From contig NZ_JBBMQQ010000009.1 of assembly GCF_038900095.1 (NCBI RefSeq), positions 1 through 64,000 of the forward strand: a DNA stretch of 64,000 bases, written 5' to 3'. The notes under the pieces are model-generated. The model searched no databases and had not been told where the DNA came from. It was given only the letters and a program-made list of their open reading frames with translations. Every line of letters begins with the position of its first letter. Position 1 is the stretch's first letter. This stretch comes from Hoeflea sp038900095 (GTDB lineage Bacteria > Pseudomonadota > Alphaproteobacteria > Rhizobiales > Rhizobiaceae). The position numbers and the translations under genes are program-made. Positions 17,630 through 26,970 of the stretch are shown here, piece after piece.

Positions 17630-18841
17630 ATGGCGCTGATGCCGGTTGACGAGGCTTTGACACGGATTCTGGACGGTGCGGCGGTCTCTGCCGAGACCGA
17701 GATGCTGCCGCTTGCCGATGCTGGCGGACGGGTGTTGGCGCGCGATCTTCTCGCCTTGCGCACGCAGCCGCCCTTCGACGCCTCGGCCATGGACGGCTAC
17801 GCGGTGCGGGCATCCGAGGCGGTGGCCGGTGCGAGGCTGAAACTGCAGGGTGAATCTGCTGCCGGCCACGGGTTTGACGCCCCCCTCGCCCCCGGCAGCA
17901 CCATCCGCATCTTTACCGGCGCACCGGTGCCCGAAGGTGCCGATGCGATCCTCATCCAGGAAAATGCCGAGCGGCTCGACGATGGCCTGGTGCAGGTCAA
18001 CGAGGCCCCGGTGGCCGGGCGCCATATCCGCCCCGCCGGCATTGATTTTACCGAAGGCAAGACCGGGCTTGAAAAAGGCCGCATGCTCGATGCCGGCGCG
18101 ATCACCTTCGCCGCCGCGATGAACCATGCGGAACTGCCGGTGGTTCGCAAGCCACGGGTCGCGATACTCGCCACCGGAGACGAGTTGCGCCTGCCCGGCC
18201 AGACGCTCGGTCCGGACCAGATCATCGCTTCCAACACTTTCGGCATCGCGACGCTCGCGCGCGCCGCGGGCGCAACCGTCATAGACCTCGGAATCGCGGC
18301 TGACCGGATGGAAGCGCTGGATGAGGCGCTGGATGAAGCCATTGCGCATGAAGCCGATGTGCTGGTGACAATCGGCGGCGCATCCGTCGGCGATCATGAC
18401 CTGGTGCAAAAGGCGCTGACCGGGCGCGGCATGGCGCTCGATTTCTGGAAAATCGCCATGCGGCCGGGCAAGCCGCTGATGTCGGGCAAGCTTGGCGCGA
18501 TGCGGGTGCTGGGACTGCCCGGAAACCCGGCGTCGAGCCTCGTCTGCGCGCATCTTTTTCTCGAGCCGCTGATTGCGCGGCTGGCCGGCTTGCAGGACCC
18601 GAACCGCAAGAGAACCGCGATCCTGGGCCGCGACCTGCCGGAAAACGACATTCGTCAGGACTATCTGCGCGGCGACCTTGAAACCAATGCGGACGGCCAG
18701 CTTACAGCCACCCCGTCGGCGCGGCAGGATTCCTCGCTGATGAAGGTGTTCGCCGACGCCCACTGCCTGATCATCCGGCCACCATTTGCGCCACCGGCCA
18801 AAGCCGGATCCAGATGCGAGGTTATGGTGCTGCGGGGATAA
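17630..18841 (+). CDS. moeA: Molybdopterin molybdenumtransferase
   Basis: A 403-residue enzyme that inserts molybdate into adenylylated molybdopterin. FDASAMDGYAVRA near residue 46 is the MoeA domain signature, FTGAPVPEGADAIL lies near 96, and GGASVGDHDLVQKAL near 245 plus GLPGNPASSLVCAHLF near 298 belong to the MoCF-binding domain. It lies 12 bases after moaC. In many Rhizobiaceae lexA follows moeA; here the synteny ends and a TRAP operon follows in the opposite direction. Confidence 0.96.
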   Translation: MALMPVDEALTRILDGAAVSAETEMLPLADAGGRVLARDLLALRTQPPFDASAMDGYAVRASEAVAGARLKLQGESAAGHGFDAPLAPGSTIRIFTGAPVPEGADAILIQENAERLDDGLVQVNEAPVAGRHIRPAGIDFTEGKTGLEKGRMLDAGAITFAAAMNHAELPVVRKPRVAILATGDELRLPGQTLGPDQIIASNTFGIATLARAAGATVIDLGIAADRMEALDEALDEAIAHEADVLVTIGGASVGDHDLVQKALTGRGMALDFWKIAMRPGKPLMSGKLGAMRVLGLPGNPASSLVCAHLFLEPLIARLAGLQDPNRKRTAILGRDLPENDIRQDYLRGDLETNADGQLTATPSARQDSSLMKVFADAHCLIIRPPFAPPAKAGSRCEVMVLRG

Positions 18842-18951
18842 CAGGGCGGGCAACCTGACGCGGACCAACATCTCTCAAGAAGCACGGTTTTCCGTGCGGC
18901 ATCGAACCGCACAGTCCGTCACTGAACGCGGTTGCAGGCGATTGCTGCGTG

Positions 18952-20232
18952 CTATGTCAGCAAGAGAGCCATGCCCGGCACCAATATCAACAAGCCGATC
19001 CGCAGCATGTCCATGAAAATGAAGGGCCAGAGCCCCTTGAAGATGGTGTTCAGGGGCACGTCGGGTACGACAGATTTGAGCACGAAGGCATTCATGCCGA
19101 CCGGCGGCGTGATCAGGCTGACTTCCGTCACCATGACGATGAAGATACCGAACCATATCAGGTCGATTCCGTGGGCCGCGGCGATCGGGTAAAACACCGG
19201 CACGGTGAGCATGATCATGGACAGGCTTTCGAGAATACATCCCAGCAGCAGATAGATCACCAGGATGACGAGGATCAGGCTGAGGCGGCTGTCGCCAAAA
19301 AGGCCGATGAAGGTCTGGATGTCCTGCGTCATGCCAGACATGTTGACATAGTTGGTGAATGTCAGCGCGCCGAACAGGATGAAGAACATCATCGCCGATG
19401 TCTTCATCGTGTCGAAGAGCACCTCGAAAAGCCCCTTCAGGCTGAACTTGCCAAGCATGATCGTGAGCAGCAAGGCGCCGCCGGCGCCCATGCCTGCGCT
19501 TTCGGTCGGGGTAAAGACGCCGAGATAGATCCCGCCCATGACGAAGGCGAAGAGGAACAGCGCGCCTGCCGACCCTTTCAGGGCCCTTATCCTGTCGATC
19601 AGCGGCAGCTTGTCCTCGGTCGGCAGATCGCCCTTGAACCAGATGAGCGATATGCGGACAGCGATTGCGTAGCCGATGACGCCGACGAGACCGGGGATGA
19701 TGCCGGCGAGGAAGAGCTTGCCGATATCCTGCTGGGTCATGATGCCGTAAAACACCAGGATGACGGAGGGCGGAATGAGGATGCCGAGGGTGCCGCCGGC
19801 TGCAATCGATGCCAAGGCGAGATGATCCGGGTATCCGAAGCGGCGCATGGAGGGCAGCGAAATCCGTGCCATTGTCGCGGCTGTCGCCATTGACGATCCG
19901 CAAACGGAAGAGAAGGCGCCACAGGCAAGCACGGTCGCCGTCGCCAGCCCGCCCCTGCGGTGTCTGAGCCAGGCATAGGCCGCGTTGTAGAGTTCCGCCG
20001 CAATGCCCGACTGGACAACGAAATAGCCCATGACCAGGAACAACGGCAGAACCGACAGGGAGTAATCCCTGCCATAGTCAAAGAAGACGGTGCCCAGCAA
20101 GGACATTGCCGGGCTTATGCCGATGATGGATGCCACACCCAGCAAGCCGGTTATCGTCATCGCAAAGGCGATGGGAAGGCCGGAGAAAAGCAAGGCAAGC
20201 AAAACGGCTATGCCAACAGGCCAATGCTGCAT
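18952..20232 (-). CDS. dctM: TRAP transporter large permease subunit (DctM family)
   Basis: A 426-residue, roughly 12-helix membrane protein that couples uptake to the sodium or proton gradient with its DctQ and DctP partners. GALLLTIMLGKFSLKGLFEVL, GCILESLSMIMLTVPVFYPI and EVSLITPPVGMNAFVLKSV are classic DctM stretches. The frame is open for another 56 codons upstream, but the ATG at 20230-20232 gives the usual length and starts directly with the first helix. It lies 4 bases after dctQ, which indicates one operon. Confidence 0.95.
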   Translation of the reverse strand: MQHWPVGIAVLLALLFSGLPIAFAMTITGLLGVASIIGISPAMSLLGTVFFDYGRDYSLSVLPLFLVMGYFVVQSGIAAELYNAAYAWLRHRRGGLATATVLACGAFSSVCGSSMATAATMARISLPSMRRFGYPDHLALASIAAGGTLGILIPPSVILVFYGIMTQQDIGKLFLAGIIPGLVGVIGYAIAVRISLIWFKGDLPTEDKLPLIDRIRALKGSAGALFLFAFVMGGIYLGVFTPTESAGMGAGGALLLTIMLGKFSLKGLFEVLFDTMKTSAMMFFILFGALTFTNYVNMSGMTQDIQTFIGLFGDSRLSLILVILVIYLLLGCILESLSMIMLTVPVFYPIAAAHGIDLIWFGIFIVMVTEVSLITPPVGMNAFVLKSVVPDVPLNTIFKGLWPFIFMDMLRIGLLILVPGMALLLT

Positions 20233-20236
20233 GGAT

Positions 20237-20776
20237 TTACCCTTTGCTCGCGCGCTGTAACGGCGGCCCAAACGAAACGGCAAGCGCAGCGATTGCGCTG
20301 ATGAAGGTGCAGGCGGAGCAGAAATAGGCGACCGGAGAAATCGGGATGCGGAGGGTCGTCGACACATCGCCGTAGGCGCCGATCTGGCCGGCATGAACAA
20401 AGAGCTGCCATCCGATCATGCCCAGAATGGTGGTACTGATAACCCCGACGGCAAGGATCCGCCACCGTTCGAGCCATAGCGGCATGCGAGCGGTGACCAG
20501 ATCGACGGTGACGTGTTCCTTTTCCAGCGTCACCGCCGGCAGACCCATGAAGATCACCGAAACCAGTAGCAATTCGGTCAGTTCCCCTGCCCCTGCCAAG
20601 GGGCTGTTGAAGACATAGCGGCCAATGACATCGACAATCGTCATGGCCATCATCACCAGCAGCATCATGCCGCCGAGGAAAACGATGCCCCTTCGCACCC
20701 ACTTCAGGCCGCTGCCGTTGCGGGGAGACAATGCTGAAGAAGAGGCCTTTGCGCCGGTATCGGTGTGCAGCTTCAT
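20237..20776 (-). CDS. dctQ: TRAP transporter small permease subunit (DctQ family)
   Basis: A 179-residue protein with four membrane helices. LTELLLVSVIFMGLPAVTLEKEHVTVDLV, seen here in pieces near residues 65-95, is the conserved core of DctQ proteins. It helps hold the large permease DctM. It has a longer than usual polar N terminus (about 28 residues before the first helix). Its start ATG overlaps the dctP stop (ATGA), and its stop lies 4 bases before dctM. Confidence 0.92.
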   Translation of the reverse strand: MKLHTDTGAKASSSALSPRNGSGLKWVRRGIVFLGGMMLLVMMAMTIVDVIGRYVFNSPLAGAGELTELLLVSVIFMGLPAVTLEKEHVTVDLVTARMPLWLERWRILAVGVISTTILGMIGWQLFVHAGQIGAYGDVSTTLRIPISPVAYFCSACTFISAIAALAVSFGPPLQRASKG

Positions 20777-21786
20777 TTTGAAGCTGCTGCCAGTTCCGAC
20801 ATGAACAGGGCATGCGCAGCCTTGCCGTCAATGCCTGACTTGGTCACCTCGGCAATCTGTGCATCGACTGCCGGCTGCAGGGCTTCACGCCAGGCCGCGA
20901 GCTGCTCGTCCGTGGCAGCGGACACCGCGATCTTGTCCTTCATGGCCTCCAGCCCCATGGCATCGGCGCGGTCCCACATCTGGCCTGCCAGACGGGCCAG
21001 TGCCTCGCCGGTGACGCTGTCGATTTCGCCCTGCTGCCTGGGTGTCAGGCTTTCCCACTTGGCCTTGTTCATGACGATGAAGAAGGAGGTGTTGTAAAGT
21101 CCGCCGGGGATTGTGATGGCTTCGCTGAGCTCAGGTATCAGCTTGAATGCATTGACGGATTCGAAGGGAAAGAGAATGCCGTCGGCCACGCCCTGGCTCA
21201 GGAGCTCGTAGGCCTTGGAGGACGGTCCCTCGACCGGGACAGCGCCGAGAATGGTGGCAACCTTGTGCACGAACCCGCCGCCGACGCGAAGCTTCTGCCC
21301 CTTGAGCACATCGGGGGAAGCAACATCGCCCTTCTTCAGGAAGATCTCGCCCGGGCCATGGGTGAAGACCGCCAGAACCTTGACGTTGTCATACTCACCG
21401 GCATCCTTGAGCATCTTCTCGTAGGTGTTCCAGTAAGCCACCGAAATGGCTTCGGCACTGTCACCGAGAAACGGCAGTTCGGCGAGATTTGTGGTCTTGA
21501 AACGACCGGCGTTGTAGCCCTGAACCCCGAAGGTGATGTCGGCGACACCATTGGCGGCAATGTCAAACTGTGCCGGCGGCGGTCCCAGTGGCGCCGGCAG
21601 AATGGTTGTCGTCACTTCCCCGCCGGTCGCTTCGGTGATGTTCTCGGCCATCTTGACGATGACTTCGGAAAACAGCGGATGGGTGGGCGGAAGCCAGTTG
21701 GAAATGGTCAGTTTTGTCTCGGCAAAGGCACTTGAGGCAAAGCCTATGGCCGCCATGGCGGTGAGGGTAAGCAGTGCTTTTTTCAT
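20773..21786 (-). CDS. dctP: TRAP transporter solute-binding protein (DctP family)
   Basis: A 337-residue periplasmic binding protein. A signal peptide at 1-22 ends in SSAFAE. The mature protein opens with TKLTISNWLPPTHPL, and LKGQKLRVGGGF near residue 160 carries the Arg that usually clamps the carboxylate of the ligand. GVADGILFPFESVNAFKL near 200 is also typical. The ligand is probably an organic acid; the sequence does not say which. No catabolic enzyme sits in this operon, so the substrate cannot be inferred from context. Confidence 0.93.
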   Translation of the reverse strand: MKKALLTLTAMAAIGFASSAFAETKLTISNWLPPTHPLFSEVIVKMAENITEATGGEVTTTILPAPLGPPPAQFDIAANGVADITFGVQGYNAGRFKTTNLAELPFLGDSAEAISVAYWNTYEKMLKDAGEYDNVKVLAVFTHGPGEIFLKKGDVASPDVLKGQKLRVGGGFVHKVATILGAVPVEGPSSKAYELLSQGVADGILFPFESVNAFKLIPELSEAITIPGGLYNTSFFIVMNKAKWESLTPRQQGEIDSVTGEALARLAGQMWDRADAMGLEAMKDKIAVSAATDEQLAAWREALQPAVDAQIAEVTKSGIDGKAAHALFMSELAAASK

Positions 21787-22284
21787 TGTCGTCCCTTTCT
21801 GAAGCCTTCACGATACGAGCCCCAGCGTTGGGAGGCCTCGTTGTGCAATGGTGCGCGGAGACCGGCACCTGGTGAAAATCTCCTCCAACCGGACCGGCCC
21901 ATCGGCCACAGCCATGCGTGTCGATCCTTGAATGGCCATTCAAGATGTGTGCCAGTTTCGTTATTCGGGTTCAGGACGGCGGAAATGCGCCTGCTATTTC
22001 AGGCCGAGCGCAATGAATGGGAACCACATTCCTTATCACGGTGCGCGAAACCCGAAACCGGACCCGGTCGGGCCTCTCCACGATGATGCACAATTAGCGA
22101 TCAAATGGACCGCGCCGACTTCTTTTAAGCGTAAAATATCATCACACGCAGTTTCCGGCGCGCCGCGCTCGCAGCGCCCGGGAGCCGGCGGGTGGTCACT
22201 AAAATGGTGTAGCCTTCATGCGGGGCCTCATTGCCCCGCATGGAATAGATACCCCGGATTGGCCTCGGGAAACCTACCGGTCCC
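21787..22284. other. 498-base region upstream of the TRAP operon
   Basis: It contains the dctP promoter region and the 3-prime end of the CoA-transferase operon transcript. No gene is supported. TTGTGCAA at 21841-21848 and its near mirror TGCACAATT at 22086-22094 could be regulator sites, but they are short. The one clear structure is the inverted repeat listed separately at 22217-22242. Confidence 0.55.
22217..22242. terminator. Perfect inverted repeat, possible terminator
   Basis: Arms CATGCGGGGC (22217-22226) and GCCCCGCATG (22233-22242) are perfect 10-bp complements around a 6-base loop. The structure lies 43 bases after the stop of the minus-strand CoA-transferase gene. There is no long T-run on either side, so it may be a weak terminator or a transcript-stabilising stem. 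Confidence 0.5.
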
Positions 22285-23433
22285 CTACCCCTTGAACCGC
22301 CAGTCACCATCTCCAAGCCGCGGACCGGCCTTTTCGAGCGCCAGTTCGCTGCGGGAGAAGCGGATCGGGCTGCGCAGGGCCGAGATGCCTTCGGGGTTGA
22401 TCACCATTTCGCGGGCGACGGCTTGCGGGTCATTCAGGGCCTCGGCCACGGTGTTGATCGGCCCGCCGGGGACGCCTGCGGCTTCCAGCGCGGCAATCAG
22501 TGTTGCCTTGTCACGGGTCGAGGTCACGGCCGTGATGAGGACGCGAAGAGCTTCGCGGTTGTTCACCCTTGCCGCGTTGGTGGCGTAGTCGGGGTCATCG
22601 GCAAGTGGTTCAAGCCCAAGAACGCCGCACAGCGCACGGAACTGCCGGTCATTGCCGCAAGCGATGATCAGGTGGCCATCGGCGGTCGGGAACACCTCGT
22701 AGGGAACGATCGAGGGATGGGCGTTGCCCAGACGCCGCGGCACCTTTCCGCCGATCAGGTAGTTGCTCGCCTGGTTGGCGAGGACGCCCAAGCCACAGTC
22801 AAACAGCGACATGTCGATGTGCTGGCCAAGCCCGGACCGGCTGCGCTCGGCCAGTGCCGCCTGGATGGCGATGACGGTGTAGAGCCCGGTGAAGATGTCG
22901 ATCCAGGCGACACCGATTTTCTGCGGCGAACCATCGGGGTCACCGGTCAGATCCATGATGCCGCTCATGCCCTGGATCAGGAAATCATACCCCGGCTGCG
23001 CCGCACGCGGGCCATCCTGGCCGAAACCTGTGATCGAGGCGTAGACCAGGCGCGGATTGAGCCGGGCCACGGTGTCGTAATCCAGCCCGTATTTTTCCAG
23101 CCCACCGGCCTTGAAGTTCTCGACCAGAACATCCGCCTCTGAAATCAATGTCCTGAGGCGGGCCATATCCTCTGCATTGTTGAAATCGCAGACCACAGAG
23201 GATTTGCCGCGGTTGGCGGCGTGAAAATAGACCGCGACAGTCTCTGTTTCACCTTCGCCATCGGCACGTTCCATGAACGGTGGGCCCCAGCGACGGGTAT
23301 CGTCACCTTCGGGGGCTTCGACCTTGATCACCTCGGCACCAAGATCGGCGAGCGTCTGACCAACCCAGGGGCCGGCCAGAATGCGCGCCAGTTCAACCAC
23401 CTTCAGTCCCTTGAGCGGAGCATCGCCTGTCAT
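22285..23433 (-). CDS. CaiB/BaiF-type (family III) CoA-transferase, probably glutarate CoA-transferase
   Basis: A 382-residue family III CoA-transferase. LKGLKVVELARILAGPWVGQ at the N terminus, LVENFKAGGLEKYGLDY near residue 105 and YDFLIQGMSGIMDLTG near 145 are typical; the catalytic Asp expected in this family lies in HIDMSLFDCGLG near residue 210. The start at 23431-23433 overlaps the stop of the glutaryl-CoA dehydrogenase gene by one base. Pairing with GcdH and a divergent LysR suggests it activates glutarate by moving CoA from succinyl-CoA, as human SUGCT does. The frame is open further upstream but has no family sequence there. Confidence 0.85.
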   Translation of the reverse strand: MTGDAPLKGLKVVELARILAGPWVGQTLADLGAEVIKVEAPEGDDTRRWGPPFMERADGEGETETVAVYFHAANRGKSSVVCDFNNAEDMARLRTLISEADVLVENFKAGGLEKYGLDYDTVARLNPRLVYASITGFGQDGPRAAQPGYDFLIQGMSGIMDLTGDPDGSPQKIGVAWIDIFTGLYTVIAIQAALAERSRSGLGQHIDMSLFDCGLGVLANQASNYLIGGKVPRRLGNAHPSIVPYEVFPTADGHLIIACGNDRQFRALCGVLGLEPLADDPDYATNAARVNNREALRVLITAVTSTRDKATLIAALEAAGVPGGPINTVAEALNDPQAVAREMVINPEGISALRSPIRFSRSELALEKAGPRLGDGDWRFKG

Positions 23434-24620
23434 CAGAAAGCCGCGAGATCTGTCTGAGCCCGGCCGAGGATCAGCGCGTGAATGTCGTGGGTACCCTCGT
23501 AGGTGTTGACGGTTTCGAGGTTCTGGGCGTGACGCATGACGTGGTAGCCGATCTGGATGCCGTTGCCGCCGTGCATGTCGCGGGACATCCGGGCGATGTC
23601 GAGCGCCTTGCCGCAATTGTTGCGCTTGATGATCGAGATCACCTCGGGCGCCAGACGGTCCTGATCAAACAGCTGTCCAACCCGAAGGGCGGCCTGCAGA
23701 CCAAGGGCGATCTCCGTCTGCATGTCAGCCAGCTTCTTCTGGTAGAGCTGGGTGCCTGCCAGCGGGCGGCCGAACTGCTTGCGGTCGAGCCCGTATTGGC
23801 GGGCGCGATGCCAGCAATCTTCCGCCGCGCCCATCACGCCCCAGGCAATGCCGTAGCGGGCGCGGTTGAGGCATCCGAACGGGCCGCTGATGCCCTGAAC
23901 GCCAGGCAGCAGCGCATCTTCGCCGACCTCGACATTGTCCATGACAATCTCGCCTGTGATCGAGGCGCGCAAGCTGAGCTTGCCGTCGATCTTGGGCGCA
24001 GACAGGCCCTCCATGCCTTTTTCAAGGATGAAGCCGCAGATCTTGCCGCCGTGGGCCTCGGATTTGGCCCAGACGACGAACACGTCGGCGATCGGCGCAT
24101 TGGAGATCCACATTTTCGAACCGGTCAGCCGGTAACCCGTATCGGTCCTGACCGCGCGGGTGCGCATGCCGCCCGGATCGGAACCGGCGTCGGGTTCTGT
24201 CAGGCCGAAACAGCCGATGAACTCGCCGCTGGCCAGTTTCGGAAGATATTTCTGCCGCTGCTCTTCCGAACCGTAGGCAAAGATCGGGTAGATCACCAGC
24301 GAGGACTGCACCGACATCATCGAGCGGTAGCCGCTGTCGATGCGTTCGACTTCGCGCGCAACCAGGCCGTAGGCCACATAGGAAGCGCCAGCGCCGCCAT
24401 ATTGCTCGGGCAAGGTCACACCCAGAAGCCCGGACTGGCCCATTTCCCGGAAGATCTCCGGATCGGTGCGCTCTTCGAGGTAAGCCGTCTCTACCCGCAG
24501 CGCCAGCCTGTCGGCGGCAAAGGCTGCCGCGGCATCGCGGATCAGCCGCTCGTCTTCGCCCAGCTGGTCATCAAGCAGGAAGGGATCGGCCCAGTCGAAG
24601 GGATGTGATTTGCTGGACAT
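23433..24620 (-). CDS. gcdH: Glutaryl-CoA dehydrogenase
   Basis: A 395-residue FAD enzyme that oxidises and decarboxylates glutaryl-CoA to crotonyl-CoA in lysine, tryptophan and glutarate breakdown. The catalytic Glu lies in NTYEGTHDIHALILGRA near residue 370. CFGLTEPDAGSDPGGMRTRA, KMWISNAP and RYGIAWGVMGAA are typical of this subgroup. GAGGAAA ahead of the ATG at 24618-24620 decides the start; an in-frame Met 16 codons earlier has no ribosome site. It is cotranscribed with the CoA-transferase and is divergent from the LysR gene, which is a usual arrangement for a GcdR-controlled operon. Confidence 0.95.
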   Translation of the reverse strand: MSSKSHPFDWADPFLLDDQLGEDERLIRDAAAAFAADRLALRVETAYLEERTDPEIFREMGQSGLLGVTLPEQYGGAGASYVAYGLVAREVERIDSGYRSMMSVQSSLVIYPIFAYGSEEQRQKYLPKLASGEFIGCFGLTEPDAGSDPGGMRTRAVRTDTGYRLTGSKMWISNAPIADVFVVWAKSEAHGGKICGFILEKGMEGLSAPKIDGKLSLRASITGEIVMDNVEVGEDALLPGVQGISGPFGCLNRARYGIAWGVMGAAEDCWHRARQYGLDRKQFGRPLAGTQLYQKKLADMQTEIALGLQAALRVGQLFDQDRLAPEVISIIKRNNCGKALDIARMSRDMHGGNGIQIGYHVMRHAQNLETVNTYEGTHDIHALILGRAQTDLAAF

Positions 24621-24683
24621 TGGCGGTTTCCTCGTTGCGTTGCAATGATTGCATGCCGGCCTGTTCAATGCACCGGATCACTG

Positions 24684-24697
24684 ATTGTGCGGACAAT
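24684..24697. promoter_or_regulatory. Candidate LysR-type operator between gcdH and its regulator
   Basis: ATTGT-GCGG-ACAAT forms a small perfect inverted repeat within the 140-base divergent region between gcdH and the LysR gene. LysR proteins typically bind dyads of this size in exactly this position. The spacing does not give a perfect T-N11-A box, so this is only a candidate. Confidence 0.35.
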
Positions 24698-24760
24698 AAG
24701 CGCTGGATATGACGATGAAAAACGCTATTGTTCCATGAGAACATGTATTGAGTGAATGTT

Positions 24761-25654
24761 ATGCGCCAACGCCGTTTCCTTCCATCGCAAAGCCAGCTGC
24801 TGGCGCTCGAGGCCGTTGTCCGCCGCCGCTCGGTCACGGCGGCAGCCGAGGATCTTCACCTGACCCAGAGCACGGTCAGCCGGCTGATCCAGTCGCTCGA
24901 GGCGCAGCTGGGCAAGGAGCTGTTCACCCGGCAGCGCAAGAAGCTGATCCCGACCGATGCGGCCATCACCTATCAGCGCGACGTGTCGCGGGCGCTCGAC
25001 ATGATCCAGCGCGCCAGCATGTCGCTGGTGACCAATCCCGGCGGAGGAGTAATGTCGCTGGCGGTACTGCCGACGCTTGCCACACGCTGGCTGGGGCCAC
25101 GGCTGGGAAATTTTCTGGGATCGCATCCGGGCATTTCGGTCAATATCGCCACCCGCATCGAGAAATTCAGCTTCGATACGGAGATCTTCGATGCGGCGAT
25201 CTATTTCGGCGAGCCGGACTGGCCCGGAACAAAGTCGTTCAAGCTGTTTGACGAGCGGGTGACGGCCTGCGCCAGTGCGGAGTTTCTCGAACGCCATCCG
25301 GTTTCAGACGCTGCGGATGTGGCGGCGCTGCAGCTTTTGCAGCTGGAAACCCGCCAGAGCGGGTGGGACGACTGGTTTGCCGGCCAGAATGCCACGTTCA
25401 ACGGCGCCACCGGCATGCTGATGGATCAGTTCTCGATGATGATCCAGGCTGCAATTTCGGGGCTGGGGATCGCGCTGCTGCCCGATTACCTGGCCCGGAC
25501 CGAGATTGCGGAGAACCGGCTGCTGCCGATCCTCACCCAAGCGGTGCCATCCCGCGGCGCCTACTGGCTGGTCTGGCCGGAGGCAAAGGACAATTACGCC
25601 CCGATCATTGCGTTCAAGCAGTGGCTGGCAGACGAAGTGGCGCGCGAGAACTGA
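24761..25654 (+). CDS. LysR-family transcriptional regulator, probable glutarate-operon regulator (GcdR-like)
   Basis: A 297-residue regulator. The N-terminal winged helix (about 8-66) contains LEAVVRRRSVTAAAEDLHLTQ and STVSRLIQSLEAQLGKELFTR, with the recognition helix in STVSRLIQSLE. The C-terminal effector domain follows, including MDQFSMMIQAAISGLGIALLPDYL near residue 222. It is divergent from gcdH, the standard layout for a regulator of its neighbour. The ATG at 24761 is preferred; an in-frame GTG lies 9 bases upstream. The ligand is presumably glutarate or a CoA derivative of it, by context only. Confidence 0.9.
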   Translation: MRQRRFLPSQSQLLALEAVVRRRSVTAAAEDLHLTQSTVSRLIQSLEAQLGKELFTRQRKKLIPTDAAITYQRDVSRALDMIQRASMSLVTNPGGGVMSLAVLPTLATRWLGPRLGNFLGSHPGISVNIATRIEKFSFDTEIFDAAIYFGEPDWPGTKSFKLFDERVTACASAEFLERHPVSDAADVAALQLLQLETRQSGWDDWFAGQNATFNGATGMLMDQFSMMIQAAISGLGIALLPDYLARTEIAENRLLPILTQAVPSRGAYWLVWPEAKDNYAPIIAFKQWLADEVAREN

Positions 25655-25715
25655 CCCCGATGGCCGTGTGTGCCGCCCGCCTCCATGCAGCAAGGCTGCG
25701 GGGCAGACCGCGTCT

Positions 25716-26918
25716 TCAGCGCCCGGAAGCGGTATTGATATCGGGCCGGTCCCAGCCGCCGCTGGACGCCGGGCGGTCGATCTGCCGGGTTGCCTCGACG
25801 GGTTGCGCATCCGGATGGACCAGCGGGAAACCGAGCCAGTTGTTGGGCCGGGCCCGCAGGTATTGCGGCGGATAGTCGACATCGACACCAAGCCGGGCCG
25901 CGGCATGCAGTCCCCAGCGCGGATTGTCGAGCATAGCCCGTCCTATCGCCACCAGATCGGCCTTGTCTTCGCTGACGATCTCCTCGGCGAGTTCCGGTGT
26001 GGCAATCAGCCCGACCGCCATGGATACAAGCCCGGTGTGCTTCTTGACCAGGGTGGCAAAATCGACCTGGTGGCCGGGGGTGGCCGGCGGAATTTGCGTG
26101 CCAGGCGCCAAGTTGCCTGCCGACATCACCACATAGTCGACGCCCGCGGCCTCGAGCTGTTGGGCGAAGGCGACGGCTTCGTCAATACTTTGTCCCTCGG
26201 GGTGCCAATCGGTGGAATTGACCCGGACGCCCAGCGCCTTGTCTTTCGGCCAGACCTTCCTGACCGCGCGCACCACTTCGAGCGGAAACCGCATCCGGTT
26301 CTCGGTCGAACCGCCATAGGCATCGGTACGGTGATTGGTCACCGGCGAAAGAAACTGGTGCAGAAGATAGCCGTGCGCCGCGTGAACTTCGAGAACGTCG
26401 AAACCGGCCCTGTCGGCCCGTTGTGCGGCATCGGCGAAGGATTGCGTGACGCGGGCGATATCATCGGCGTCCATTTCCTTGGGCACATGCCAGGTCTCGT
26501 CAACGCCGAACGCCGAGGGGCCAAAAGTCTGCCAGGCCCCCTCTTCCGGCGGCAGGGATTCTCCCTTGTTGCGGTCCTTGACCGGGCGGCACGATGCGCG
26601 TCGCCCGGCATGCCCGATCTGGATGCCCAAAGCCGCACTCGAGAGCTTCTTTGTCTCGCTCACCAAGGACGCAAGCGCTGCCTCGTGCTCGTGATTATAG
26701 AGCCCCAGACAGCCATGGGTGATCCGCCCCGCGGCCTCGGTCGCGGTGGCTTCCATGATGACAAGCCCGGCTCCCGACAGCATCAACCCACCGATATGGA
26801 TGAGGTGCCACGGCTGCGCCAGCCCCTCGACGGCGCTGTACTGGCACATCGGGGAGACCACGATGCGGTTTTCAAGCGTAACGCCACCCGTCTGCAGGGG
26901 CTGAAACAGTGCGCTCAT
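25716..26918 (-). CDS. NADH:flavin oxidoreductase, old yellow enzyme family (YqjM-like)
   Basis: A 400-residue FMN-dependent TIM-barrel ene-reductase. Subfamily marks are VVSPMCQYSA near residue 24 (the Cys that tunes the flavin in YqjM), QIGHAGRR near 110, EVHAAHGYLLHQFLSPVTN near 180 with the substrate-binding His pair, and DAYGGSTENRMRFPLEV. GGAGG ahead of the ATG at 26916-26918 sets the start. It reduces activated C=C bonds of enones and similar compounds. It is the last gene of the long minus-strand catabolic run, 52 bases after the monooxygenase gene, so it may reduce an unsaturated ketone before or after ring oxidation. Confidence 0.92.
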   Translation of the reverse strand: MSALFQPLQTGGVTLENRIVVSPMCQYSAVEGLAQPWHLIHIGGLMLSGAGLVIMEATATEAAGRITHGCLGLYNHEHEAALASLVSETKKLSSAALGIQIGHAGRRASCRPVKDRNKGESLPPEEGAWQTFGPSAFGVDETWHVPKEMDADDIARVTQSFADAAQRADRAGFDVLEVHAAHGYLLHQFLSPVTNHRTDAYGGSTENRMRFPLEVVRAVRKVWPKDKALGVRVNSTDWHPEGQSIDEAVAFAQQLEAAGVDYVVMSAGNLAPGTQIPPATPGHQVDFATLVKKHTGLVSMAVGLIATPELAEEIVSEDKADLVAIGRAMLDNPRWGLHAAARLGVDVDYPPQYLRARPNNWLGFPLVHPDAQPVEATRQIDRPASSGGWDRPDINTASGR

Positions 26919-26970
26919 CGATGAGCCTCCATCAATCGGAACAGGACAATGCGAAGCCGCGGCCTGTTTG

